From assembly GCA_946613195.1 (NCBI GenBank), contig CAMOFE010000006.1:1-35834 (forward strand): 35,834 nucleotides of DNA, in the 5' to 3' direction. The DNA is from an uncultured Alphaproteobacteria bacterium. Its GTDB lineage: Bacteria; Pseudomonadota; Alphaproteobacteria; Rs-D84. The notes below the pieces were generated by a model that did no database searches, had not been told where the DNA came from, and saw only the letters and a program-made list of their open reading frames with translations. Below, one piece after another: positions 1 to 9,517 of the stretch. Positions within the stretch are counted from its first letter, which is position 1. Each line of letters begins with the position of its first letter. The translations under genes were made by a program, and so were the position numbers.

Positions 1-1176
1 TGGGATAATTATACTGTTGCCCTGGCCTGCGGACATTTTTGGTTGTATTTCACCATTTTTTGCGTTTATTATTTTTTCCAATTTTACAACTGTGTTCTGA
101 ATTTGTCCCGGAATTATAAAGTTTAATTCATCGCCTGGGCGTAATTCATTGCGTGCCTCTACTATAAATCCGTCTGCGTTTTTATCCGTGATAACACCAG
201 CGGCATGATATTCTGAATCAGAACGCGTTGTATCAAAATTATGTGCGGTATCTGGCAACGGTCCATCAAAGAACGCCGTTGTATATCCACGTGTTTCCAG
301 TTTATTTAATTCATTCATAAATGGTGCCGGGTCAAAGTTTTCTGGGTCGCGGGCATACGCATCCATTGCCGAACGATATGCGTGCACAACAGACGCAACA
401 TAGTATTCAGAACGATTACGCCCTTCTATCTTTAATGAATCTGGATGCGATTCCAAAACTTCGCGCAGACGCGGCATTAAACACAAATCTTTGCTGTTTA
501 ATATATACGCACCGCGTTCGTCTTCATCCAGGTTCATTTCTATTCCAGATTCACGTTCACGCAAAACAACATCATAATTCCACCGGCACAGTTGTGCGCA
601 CGCGCCACGATTTGATGGACGACCTGTTATAAAGTTAGATAACAAACACCGCCCCGAATACGCCATACACATTGCCCCATGAACAAAAATTTCCAGTTTA
701 ATATCAGGACACGCCGCACGTATTTTACAAAAATCACCGTGTGATACTTCGCGTGCCAAGACACACAAAGATGCGCCTGCGGCCTGCCAGAACTTAACCG
801 ATTGGGACGAACAAATGTTTGCCTGGGTAGAAATATGAATTGGCATATCTGGGAAGTTTTCACGTACCCAGCATACAACCCCCGGGTCGGCAACAATCAA
901 TGCATCAGGCTGTAAATAACGAATACTATCGGCGACACGATGAAAGTTCGCATATTCGCCATCATGCGCAAACAAGTTAAACGCCAAATAAACCTTGCGC
1001 CCCGCGGCATGCGCCATATCAATCCCGGCGCGCACTTCGTCCGTTGTAATTTTTGCACGCGCACGCATTGAAAACCCCGGCAACCCCGCATAAATTGCAT
1101 CTGCGCCATATAAAATCGCCGTGCGAAATGCCGCCAAAGTTCCCGCCGGCGCCAAAAGTTCAGGTAATTTAATCAT
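1..1176 (-). CDS. Peptidase U32 family protein (TrhP/YegQ-like), 3' end truncated by window edge
   Basis: Own translation: MIKLPELLAPAGTLAAFRTAILYGADAIYAGLPGFSMRAR...; U32 signature EIFVHGAMCMAYSGRCLLS and RGACAQLCRWNY. Not in ORF track because its stop lies outside the window. Confidence 0.88.
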   Translation of the reverse strand, partial: MIKLPELLAPAGTLAAFRTAILYGADAIYAGLPGFSMRARAKITTDEVRAGIDMAHAAGRKVYLAFNLFAHDGEYANFHRVADSIRYLQPDALIVADPGVVCWVRENFPDMPIHISTQANICSSQSVKFWQAAGASLCVLAREVSHGDFCKIRAACPDIKLEIFVHGAMCMAYSGRCLLSNFITGRPSNRGACAQLCRWNYDVVLRERESGIEMNLDEDERGAYILNSKDLCLMPRLREVLESHPDSLKIEGRNRSEYYVASVVHAYRSAMDAYARDPENFDPAPFMNELNKLETRGYTTAFFDGPLPDTAHNFDTTRSDSEYHAAGVITDKNADGFIVEARNELRPGDELNFIIPGQIQNTVVKLEKIINAKNGEIQPKMSAGQGNSIIIP

Positions 1177-1211
1177 TTTTCACGCGCATTATAATACGGC
1201 GATATCTGTTG

Positions 1212-2621
1212 TCAATTTATGTTTTTAATTTCACGACTGTCTTTCTGATTATACCAGCCTTCCATTTGCTGAATCACCTGGGCCATTGTTTGTAATTGCG
1301 ATTCTGATAAAGTTGACATTGCTGTATTAACGCCGACCCCCAGTCTTTTGGCAATTACGTTGGCATAGTAAACAGGATTATTACCATCTGATCTTGGCGC
1401 ATATGTTTCCATTGCATTCAGAATAGTCTTACTTTGGTATTTATCTGTACGCAACACGCGATTTAATTCTTTCATCCCTGTTTCTTCATCAGGGAACACT
1501 GCAAATCTGTATGCGCGTCCAATAATACCACTATCTTTTTGATAAGAAAACTCTAATGCGCCGGGGTTATTATTACGCCAAACGCGCGTACCGCCTTTTT
1601 GTAAATACTGCGAACCGTCTGCGCGTGTATAAATAACATCAACTTTGTTTGGTGCATCTGTGGCAGATATTGGTTTAGACAATACATCATTTGTATCAGA
1701 CCAAACCCTGTTCATTGCAACACCGATATTATTCCAATCTGGGTGTTCATCACCAATTATGTGATTAGATTCTGTCGCAATACCGACAATTTCATTTCTG
1801 GAATTAATCAGTGCACTGCCACTGTCACCGCGCCATGCACTGCATGTATGACGAAACATACGCGTATCAGAATTTGTAATTGTGCATCCCTGAATTGCTT
1901 TTAATTTATTGCCATCGGTTAAATATTCACGCAAAAAATCTTTACCCGTTAATTTCTTAAATTCTTCCAGAAAAGTATTATATTGCAATTTACCTGTTGA
2001 TGAATAAATATCATATTTTCCTAATTCTAAATTTGCGCCCTGACCTGCAACTTTATTACGTTCTATGAAATCGTATGGGTAAACTATTTTCAGCCATTTT
2101 ACATACGCAGCCTTGATATTTTTAATATCTTCGTTGTTTAATACTTTCAGTTCACTGAAACCTGCGCGTTGCAAACCTGATTGCGCTTGGGTTGTATTTG
2201 TATGTTTCAGACCTGTTACACCTTGTTTTACCCTTTGTTTCACATATGTTTTATCTTGTAATGCTAAAATCGCCCAGTCTTGTCCAGTATTCAGATGTTT
2301 GTTGTCGTCATATGCACAATTTTTTAATCCGCCACCTGTAATAACAACCTGGGCAGGTTGCACCGTTCCATCACTGACATAAACATTGCAATCAGACGCA
2401 CCCACACCACAACATGCCGCAGTCTTTTTACTGGTTAAAATATGACTGGCAGAAATAAATTCACCTGTGCCACAACCTGCACTGGTGCAAATACGGACAA
2501 ATTTGTTATATGGCGCAGTATTCCAATCAACATATTTACGTTTATCAATTGTGCCCACATCACCGAAAACAACAGACGGTGCAACACATAACGCAAAGAT
2601 TCCATATACGCGTTTTGTCAT
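1212..2621 (-). CDS. Secreted trypsin-like serine protease fused to a phage lysozyme-like C-terminal domain
   Basis: Signal peptide MTKRVYGIFALCVAPSVVFG; ISASHIL (His), QDWAILAL (Asp), RGDSGSALI (Ser); C-terminal GGTRVWRNNNPGALEF...FAVFPDEETG. Start at 2621 overlaps the upstream stop (ATGA) and follows a GAGGGG-type SD. Confidence 0.75.
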   Translation of the reverse strand: MTKRVYGIFALCVAPSVVFGDVGTIDKRKYVDWNTAPYNKFVRICTSAGCGTGEFISASHILTSKKTAACCGVGASDCNVYVSDGTVQPAQVVITGGGLKNCAYDDNKHLNTGQDWAILALQDKTYVKQRVKQGVTGLKHTNTTQAQSGLQRAGFSELKVLNNEDIKNIKAAYVKWLKIVYPYDFIERNKVAGQGANLELGKYDIYSSTGKLQYNTFLEEFKKLTGKDFLREYLTDGNKLKAIQGCTITNSDTRMFRHTCSAWRGDSGSALINSRNEIVGIATESNHIIGDEHPDWNNIGVAMNRVWSDTNDVLSKPISATDAPNKVDVIYTRADGSQYLQKGGTRVWRNNNPGALEFSYQKDSGIIGRAYRFAVFPDEETGMKELNRVLRTDKYQSKTILNAMETYAPRSDGNNPVYYANVIAKRLGVGVNTAMSTLSESQLQTMAQVIQQMEGWYNQKDSREIKNIN

Positions 2622-3640
2622 AATGCCCCCTCGCATTCCTGGGCAGATTGTATTAATCGCTTCGTTAATGTTATCAGCGATATATTAACACCTGTTTCAA
2701 TAGCACCTGTTGCGACATTTGCACCGGCTGCGATATTTGCGATTGTATTCAATGTTTTTTCTTTTTGTTTTCCGGCATCTGTATTGTCATTTCGGATTTT
2801 ATCTGTATTTGCCGCCGCACTGGTTCCGACACCAACGGCGCCAATCGTCGCGCCTGTAATACCAGTTCCCATAACAACGCCCATACGCTTTTCAATTTTT
2901 TCTATATCTGCGACATTTAATGTACCACATTTGTTCAATGTTTCAGAAAACTTTTGCAACAACGGATCATCAATCGGATTAATCCCTGCGGCAATTGCAC
3001 TGGCATTTACATTGCGCAGTTTTTCTAATGCCGAATTACACGCAGATACATGTTGAATTAAATCAGATTGGTCCTTATTCAGTCCCGCAATTATCGCAGT
3101 TGTTACATTTGTGCCGATTGTTCCCGCCAACAAACCAGTACGCCAATTACCCAACTTTTTAGATTTTGCAATTTCCATATCTTGTTGTTGTTTCAGCGCT
3201 ATCATTCTTGAAATTTCTTCTGAATTGCCGGAATTAACCAACTGCACAAGTAATGGCAAAATAGTTTCTGCAAACTCTTCATCTGTCATCGTTTCCACTT
3301 TATCAGGGTCGCAACCACCAATTTGGCAAATTTGTTGTGATAATTCTGCAACTTTTTTATCTGTTTGTGCCTTGACAATACCAGTTGCCAATGCGCCACC
3401 AGCGACCGCCGTTCCAACCGCGGACACGGCTGTATTTGCCGCTGCAACACCTGTTATATGTGAAATTTCATCCGATATGCCACCACATAATTCTTGGACA
3501 GCATCGTACGTATTGTACATATTTTCCACAATTTCATCAGGAATATCTAATTTTTCATTTATAATTTGGACATAATCATCGGACCACGCTGCAAATACAG
3601 GTGCGCACAAAACCCCTAAAACACCTAAAAACCTGAACAT
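2618..3640 (-). CDS. Secreted/membrane protein of unknown function, Gly/Ala-rich hydrophobic segments
   Basis: 348-aa ORF; likely start MFRFLGVLGVLCAPVFAA (signal peptide); ATGA-coupled to the downstream protease. Confidence 0.65.
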   Translation of the reverse strand: MFRFLGVLGVLCAPVFAAWSDDYVQIINEKLDIPDEIVENMYNTYDAVQELCGGISDEISHITGVAAANTAVSAVGTAVAGGALATGIVKAQTDKKVAELSQQICQIGGCDPDKVETMTDEEFAETILPLLVQLVNSGNSEEISRMIALKQQQDMEIAKSKKLGNWRTGLLAGTIGTNVTTAIIAGLNKDQSDLIQHVSACNSALEKLRNVNASAIAAGINPIDDPLLQKFSETLNKCGTLNVADIEKIEKRMGVVMGTGITGATIGAVGVGTSAAANTDKIRNDNTDAGKQKEKTLNTIANIAAGANVATGAIETGVNISLITLTKRLIQSAQECEGAL

Positions 3641-3737
3641 TCTCTGGAAAATTATATCACACAAACAAATGTAAAGAAAGTGAAATAATTTTTCCCTTGA
3701 TTTGATTTTATGAATATATATAATAGATTTCGCATTG

Positions 3738-3813
3738 GCCGGTTTAGCTCAGCTGGTAGAGCGACTGATTTGTAATCAGTAGGTCGGGGGTCCGAGTCCC
3801 TCAACCGGCACCA
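3738..3813 (+). tRNA. tRNA-Thr (TGT), CCA encoded
   Basis: Acceptor GCCGGTT/AACCGGC, D-arm TAGCTCAGCTGGTAGAGC, anticodon stem-loop CTGATTTGTAATCAG, T-arm GGGGGTCCGAGTCCCTC, A + CCA. Confidence 0.95.
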
Positions 3814-3822
3814 TTAAAATTT

Positions 3823-3848
3823 CGCCATGAAAACAATGGCGTTTTTTT
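3823..3848 (+). terminator. Intrinsic terminator after tRNA-Thr
   Basis: CGCCAT-GAAAACA-ATGGCG followed by TTTTTTT. Confidence 0.8.
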
Positions 3849-3914
3849 ATATCACATTTATTGACAATTATTTTTTATGTATTATACTGCTAATATATCA
3901 AAAGGATGTAATCT

Positions 3915-4718
3915 ATGACGCCGGACATTAATGCAGCAAATGAATATTTTGCACACAACAACAGTTCATGTGGCAAATTCGCCCAATATTCATCTGCATA
4001 TACTGTTACAAACGAAGATTTACGAAATGCATTAACACTGATACCAGAAAATGCGAAAAGCGCGCTGACCGTTGCTGCATCTGGCGACCATCCGATGTTT
4101 ACAGCATTGTGCGGCATACAGCATATTGATACTTTTGATATAACATTTAATGCCAAGTGTATAATGGACATCAAAACAACCGCATTACAGAAATTATCAC
4201 GCCAAGAATATATAAATATGTTGGATGATTTATATTATACTCGTGATATATTTATGGTACGTGGTGTAAATAAAATATTTGATATGTTACCGCAAACGGA
4301 TAGGCAATATTTAGCCAAAATGAATGGCAACAAAATTTTTGGACACGGACTGCAACCAAGAAATTATGAAAAAAATCTGCCAACACAATTAGAATATGAA
4401 CAAATGCGAAAAACAATAACACAACCGTTTAATTTTATTTGGTCTGGCATCGATGAAATACACAAACATCTGAATCAGAATTATGATTTTATGCATTTGT
4501 CCAATATATTTGATTATATTACCGAAGAAACAAAAATAACCCAAATATTAAATAATTTAATGCAACACATAAACCCAGGTGGGCGAATTTTATTTTATGA
4601 TAAAATTTCATCACCATTGGGTAATGCATGTCGTGATTTAACCGCACGTCAACCAAACATATGGCAATTTGGACGAGTTAAACAAACACTGATTAAAATA
4701 TTACAACGCGAAAAATAA
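3915..4718 (+). CDS. DUF3419 / BtaA-like SAM-dependent transferase family protein
   Basis: Motif SALTVAASGDHPMFTALCGIQHIDTFDITFNAKCIMDIKTTALQKLS and C-terminal HLSNIFDYI...GGRILFYD; SD AAAGGATG; upstream TTGACA...TATACT. Confidence 0.6.
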   Translation: MTPDINAANEYFAHNNSSCGKFAQYSSAYTVTNEDLRNALTLIPENAKSALTVAASGDHPMFTALCGIQHIDTFDITFNAKCIMDIKTTALQKLSRQEYINMLDDLYYTRDIFMVRGVNKIFDMLPQTDRQYLAKMNGNKIFGHGLQPRNYEKNLPTQLEYEQMRKTITQPFNFIWSGIDEIHKHLNQNYDFMHLSNIFDYITEETKITQILNNLMQHINPGGRILFYDKISSPLGNACRDLTARQPNIWQFGRVKQTLIKILQREK

Positions 4719-4723
4719 TACGT

Positions 4724-5545
4724 TTAATCCACTGCCACAATAAATATTTTTGCGGCATTTGCCGTGGCAATAACGGCATCCCTGTCAATAACAAAACAAG
4801 TACGCGCGTTTACAATTATTCCGCGCAAATTTCCCGCAGCGACCGCACGCACAGTATCAACACCAATCGCAGGAATATCAATACGTAAATCCTGACCTGG
4901 TTTAGTCATCTTGGCAAAAACGCCACTGGCTTTTTTATGATTTTTACGCATTTTCACAACACGTTCTAACATTTTTGCGGTGCCTTCGGCAGCCTCTACC
5001 GCGATAACTTGTTTATCAACCACAACAGATGCACCAATATCTGCCGCACCGATTGTATGCGATACATCAATCGCACGTTCAATATCTGCCATATCACGCC
5101 GCGATGGTTTTGCACGTGTTTGTACACCCGCGGTCTGAAAAGTTAATTCTGGTGCCACATCTTGGGCGGCAACAACATTAAAACCATTTTTTTCAAGAAC
5201 CTTGTTCAGTGCAACAGCCATTGAATCATACCCCCGTTGGTTTCTTTTGATATAAAACAGCGTCCGCAGCGTCCAAAAATCTGGACGCAAATCCGTCAAA
5301 TTTGGATGCCCCAGTGCGCCAACAAATGTCATTTTGTTAATGCCACGACGACGAAATTCGCGTATCGCACGCCCGCCACCGCCCAATCGCACAACCATAT
5401 CAGGATTTAATTTTGGGTCATAGAAATTTTTCAGTCCCACAACAAACACATCCCAACCAGCGCGCCGCAACGCATCACGCGCCAGTGCCGGCAATGCCAA
5501 CGCCCCGGCAACCAATGCAATTTTATTATCTTTGTTCTGTTTCAT
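4724..5545 (-). CDS. lpxI: UDP-2,3-diacylglucosamine pyrophosphatase LpxI (DUF1009)
   Basis: MKQNKDNKIALVAGALALPALARDALRRAG...; GGGGRAIREFRRRGI; C-terminal GIIVNARTCFVIDRDAVIATANAAKIFIVAVD. Confidence 0.85.
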   Translation of the reverse strand: MKQNKDNKIALVAGALALPALARDALRRAGWDVFVVGLKNFYDPKLNPDMVVRLGGGGRAIREFRRRGINKMTFVGALGHPNLTDLRPDFWTLRTLFYIKRNQRGYDSMAVALNKVLEKNGFNVVAAQDVAPELTFQTAGVQTRAKPSRRDMADIERAIDVSHTIGAADIGASVVVDKQVIAVEAAEGTAKMLERVVKMRKNHKKASGVFAKMTKPGQDLRIDIPAIGVDTVRAVAAGNLRGIIVNARTCFVIDRDAVIATANAAKIFIVAVD

Positions 5546-5607
5546 AACATATATGGTACGCGTAATTGAGACTGGAATCAAGTTACAAATTGTGTTAGTA
5601 TTTTTTT

Positions 5608-6561
5608 ATGTGCAATAATAAAACTTGTCCTTTTTTTGGTAAATGTGGTGGGTGCAATTATGATTTTACCGCCGATGATTATCATGATAAAAAACTGTTA
5701 CTGTTACGGCAATTTTCAATGACCGATGCGCCAATCTGGATTCCGCCATATTCGCGCAGACGTGCGGAATTTTGTTTTTCTGGGGGTAATTTTGGATTCT
5801 TTCGGCATCACAGCAAAGACATCATTGCAATTAATCATTGTCCGCTGTTATGCCCAGAATTAAATGCAATTCTGCCAAGATTGCGCGAATTACCCTGGAT
5901 TGGCAGTGGCGAATGTTTATTAACATTGTGTGATAACGGAATTGATGTTGGTGTTAATGCAAACATTCCATATTGCACCCCTGAATTTCGCAATGCATCA
6001 ACAAAACTGCCTGTGATTCGCGTATCGTGGAATGGGCGCGTAATTCACCAGACCGACACACCTGTTATTTCATTTGGTGCGCATAAAACAGAATATCCAA
6101 TTGGTGCATTTTTACAACCAACGATTATCAGCGCAGATATAATGCGTGAAATGGTACAGGACACCACACGCGATGCGCATCGTGTTGCAGATTTATTCTG
6201 TGGACTGGGGAATTTTACTTTTGCGACAAATGCGGATGGATTTGATATTGTTGGGACTGGTATGACCCGCGACTTGTTTCGCAAACCATTGACACAAAAA
6301 ATGCTGGCGCAATACGATTGTGTAATAATAGATCCGCCGCGTGCCGGTGCAGATGCGCAATGCACAGTATTAGCAAAATCAAATGTTGCACGCATTGTTT
6401 ATATATCTTGCAATCCGCAAACATTTGCACGCGATGCAAAAACATTGGCCGGTGGCGGATATAAAATCGTAAAACTGACACCGGTTGATCAATTTATAGG
6501 TAGCAACCATTGGGAACTGTTTGCGGTGTTTGATAAGGAACCGTGTTCTCTGTGTTCTTAA
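5608..6561 (+). CDS. RlmD/TrmA-family (uracil-5-)-methyltransferase with Cys-rich N terminus
   Basis: CPFFGKCGGC Fe-S-type motif; DLFCGLGNFTF; IDPPRAGADAQC; VYISCNPQTFARD. Confidence 0.88.
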   Translation: MCNNKTCPFFGKCGGCNYDFTADDYHDKKLLLLRQFSMTDAPIWIPPYSRRRAEFCFSGGNFGFFRHHSKDIIAINHCPLLCPELNAILPRLRELPWIGSGECLLTLCDNGIDVGVNANIPYCTPEFRNASTKLPVIRVSWNGRVIHQTDTPVISFGAHKTEYPIGAFLQPTIISADIMREMVQDTTRDAHRVADLFCGLGNFTFATNADGFDIVGTGMTRDLFRKPLTQKMLAQYDCVIIDPPRAGADAQCTVLAKSNVARIVYISCNPQTFARDAKTLAGGGYKIVKLTPVDQFIGSNHWELFAVFDKEPCSLCS

Positions 6562-6562
6562 A

Positions 6563-6589
6563 AAATCCCGCAATTGCGGGATTTTTTAG
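6563..6589. terminator. Bidirectional intrinsic terminator
   Basis: AAAAATCCCGCAATTGCGGGATTTTTT between convergent genes. Confidence 0.85.
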
Positions 6590-8235
6590 TAATTTATATT
6601 TGGTATTGTTATCATATCATTATATTGCGACAAGTAACGTTGTCCGGTAAAACAATACACTTTTTGCAACGAATCTTTATATTCTTGACTGGCGGTTACC
6701 CAACGTTGCTGAATTTCATCCTGGGCACCTTGGTATGCAACATAACCGCCCAACGCGCCACCAGCACCGGCACCAATCATTGTTGATTTCATACGGGCGC
6801 GATTACTAAAATCAATTAACGCGCCATCTTCGGCATCAACAGTCATTGGATAGAAATTATCCAGTGTATATTTTGAGGTTTCTTCATTGTCGCCCTTATC
6901 TAATGCAGATAAATTACCCTTGGCATCACGTTTATACAACTGATTGGCATTCAACTTGCCCTTCATTGTATACCATTCAGATGATTTTATACCAAAGAAT
7001 TTATCATTAACATTTATAATGGCGGCTGGGATTTTATCACCAGGCAAACTGGCAGAAACAACCATAACATATTCACCACCATCAGATTCTGTCATCGTAT
7101 AATTTTCTAAATTGTATTGTGCTATACCAGATTCTGGTCCTTGCCATTTTTTGTCCGCAATTAATTCTGATATTGTTTTTGCTTTTTCATCATTACTAAT
7201 CTTAACATTTACCAGTTGTTGCGACATACAATTTTTGTATTTATTATCATCACCTTTTTTACACTTTAATGTGGAACCTGTTTTATAATTTACAAATGTC
7301 GGATTATCGGTTGCATTATATTCTTTTTCTTGAACAATTATACCCCACAGACACTTGGTATCAACATTATTTAATTTACAATTTTCAATACGCAAAACCG
7401 CATCACCCGCACCCATCATATTACCAATAACACCACCGGCAACCGCATTTACACCCGTAGATAAAATTACATCGCCGGCAACCTTGCCGGAATAAGCACT
7501 GGCCGCCATTAAACTTGCGCCACCAACACCACCGATAACAGTTGTTTTCATTTTCTGTTTGCCGGTGCCCATTAAACTTTCTTCACCGATTTCGTTTTTA
7601 CCGGCAATATTGCCCGCCAACGCGCCAACAACCGCCGCTGCTGCGATTTTCAAGCCCGCATTTTGACGTTGTTCCGCGTTCATAACCTCTACCACATCTT
7701 CAACTGTGGGGGCTTTGTCTGCGGGAAATGTAATTTGTGATGCAAAAGATGTATATGAACCCGCCGGAAAATCAGATATATTACATTTTATTGCGTCCCC
7801 TGCGGCAATATTCGCACGCGCCAAAACAACATCAGAACCTGTTTTTGTATCACGTGTACGCATTTCAACAACCGCGACACAGGTTGCAGGTCCACCCGCG
7901 CTTAAACCTGCGGTTGGGGATGCCCATGCAAATTCACCATTGGGGTAAATCATTGAACACGCATCCATCTGCTGAATTGTCTGGGTATCATTATTTGCGA
8001 TAACATTCTGCGCCAAACTGGAATCTGCGACAGTTAATGGCAAACTGACTGTGGCACGTGCGGCATCGTTTGCTTGGGCTTCGGCATAGGCACGCTGTTG
8101 TGCAACCTGTTCGTACGATTCCGCGTAACTGCGTGATAAATTTCCAACACGCACCGCAGAATATGCCGCATTTGACACAACACACATTGCGATGAACGAA
8201 CAATGAATAAAGAATAATGAATGATTAGATTTCAT
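6586..8235 (-). CDS. Secreted/membrane protein of unknown function
   Basis: Likely start MKSNHSLFFIHCSFIAMCVVSNAAYS (signal peptide); long ORF with Gly-rich hydrophobic segments (VIGGVGGASLMAASAYSGKVAGD; GAGAGGALGGYVAYQGA). Confidence 0.65.
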   Translation of the reverse strand: MKSNHSLFFIHCSFIAMCVVSNAAYSAVRVGNLSRSYAESYEQVAQQRAYAEAQANDAARATVSLPLTVADSSLAQNVIANNDTQTIQQMDACSMIYPNGEFAWASPTAGLSAGGPATCVAVVEMRTRDTKTGSDVVLARANIAAGDAIKCNISDFPAGSYTSFASQITFPADKAPTVEDVVEVMNAEQRQNAGLKIAAAAVVGALAGNIAGKNEIGEESLMGTGKQKMKTTVIGGVGGASLMAASAYSGKVAGDVILSTGVNAVAGGVIGNMMGAGDAVLRIENCKLNNVDTKCLWGIIVQEKEYNATDNPTFVNYKTGSTLKCKKGDDNKYKNCMSQQLVNVKISNDEKAKTISELIADKKWQGPESGIAQYNLENYTMTESDGGEYVMVVSASLPGDKIPAAIINVNDKFFGIKSSEWYTMKGKLNANQLYKRDAKGNLSALDKGDNEETSKYTLDNFYPMTVDAEDGALIDFSNRARMKSTMIGAGAGGALGGYVAYQGAQDEIQQRWVTASQEYKDSLQKVYCFTGQRYLSQYNDMITIPNINY

Positions 8236-8275
8236 TTTTTCTCTCTGCCTTATGCTCTGTGCCATATGCCTTAAA

Positions 8276-9415
8276 TTAGAATTGCAGACGCAATCTGGCA
8301 CCGACATCAATACTGCTTAATCTGCCGCTTTCGTACCAATTAGTATAATGGAATACACTGTCGTATGGGGCTTCGTATTCACCATCTGGCAATCCAGAAC
8401 CGTCTGACAACCATTCTGTCTGAGATACAACAATGCTGCCTGATGTTTTAACCTTGCCCAAGTTGGCGTAACGCACGAACAAATCTAATTTCAGACCATT
8501 ACCCAAATCTGTTGACAGACCACCTTCTAACATAAATGCCAAATTCGCCTCGGTCCCGCCATTGTGATATGCGTAAATATCAGATATACCCGTTAATTTT
8601 CCTGCCGGTGCTTCTTGGGGCAACATAACAGAGTAAAAATGATTATCAAACACGACATAATCTGCAATCGTATTTAATGACAAACCACCACCCAATCCGA
8701 TATATGGACGCAATGAACCACCTGCAATATAACCTGTATATGAATCCAAGTTATAATACAAATTCAACATAACAACATTTGCAGTAATTGCGCCACCATC
8801 AACGGATGCATCTACGGTCGCACTGCCGGTATCATCAGCAGTCAATACATGGTCAGCATAACTTAGCCCCCAATATCTTGAATATGAAAAATCAAGACGA
8901 ACATCGTTATTTATTGCGGCACCCACAGACACCTGTAATGGAATTATAGTTTCTTTATTATACGAAGATGACGCAAATGAACCCGGCACAAAACTGCCAC
9001 CTTCTTCGCCGCCATAGTCAGCAGTCATATCACCCATCAAACTGGCAGAATATGATGCAGAAACACCAATGTACAGTCCACTGTCGGCCAATCTGTCATA
9101 ATCTGCGGGTTGGTAATATTGACGACCTGCACTGGTTGCAGCCGACCCAACACGCGGTAATGTACCTGTTACGCGGCTGGGCTGGGTTGCGACAATTGGA
9201 TTTGCAACAACCACGCCATTTGTTGGCGTTGGTAAATATACCAGTTGTCCGGGTTGATTTTGTGCCTGTATAGCATTATTTGCAGGGACAAGAACCACCT
9301 GTTGTGGTGTTGCCTGGGCCTGGCGGGCAACATTTACAGGATAAACGGTATTTGCCCAAACGGGCGCACCCAGCAAAACACCGGTCATAAATACCATAAA
9401 ATTAGTGCTTTTCAT
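8276..9415 (-). CDS. Outer-membrane beta-barrel protein
   Basis: Signal peptide MKSTNFMVFMTGVLLGAPVWA; alternating strand pattern (YIGVSASYSASLMGD, VRLDFSYSRYWG, PYIGLGGGLSLN), ends DVGARLRLQF with C-terminal Phe. Confidence 0.75.
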   Translation of the reverse strand: MKSTNFMVFMTGVLLGAPVWANTVYPVNVARQAQATPQQVVLVPANNAIQAQNQPGQLVYLPTPTNGVVVANPIVATQPSRVTGTLPRVGSAATSAGRQYYQPADYDRLADSGLYIGVSASYSASLMGDMTADYGGEEGGSFVPGSFASSSYNKETIIPLQVSVGAAINNDVRLDFSYSRYWGLSYADHVLTADDTGSATVDASVDGGAITANVVMLNLYYNLDSYTGYIAGGSLRPYIGLGGGLSLNTIADYVVFDNHFYSVMLPQEAPAGKLTGISDIYAYHNGGTEANLAFMLEGGLSTDLGNGLKLDLFVRYANLGKVKTSGSIVVSQTEWLSDGSGLPDGEYEAPYDSVFHYTNWYESGRLSSIDVGARLRLQF

Positions 9416-9486
9416 CGCTTTCCTGTTTTTCCTTTGCACATATTATATCATAAAACTATTAATTACAAAAGCAGAAATACAAAAAC

Positions 9487-9514
9487 AAAAATCCAGCATT
9501 TGCTGGATTTTTAT
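9487..9514. terminator. Intrinsic terminator
   Basis: AAAAATCCAGCATTTGCTGGATTTTTATT. Confidence 0.75.
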
Positions 9515-9517
9515 TTT

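Noticed and set aside
3111-3575. Plus-strand 154-aa ORF
   Set aside because: Shadow of the minus-strand secreted protein; no SD or family features.
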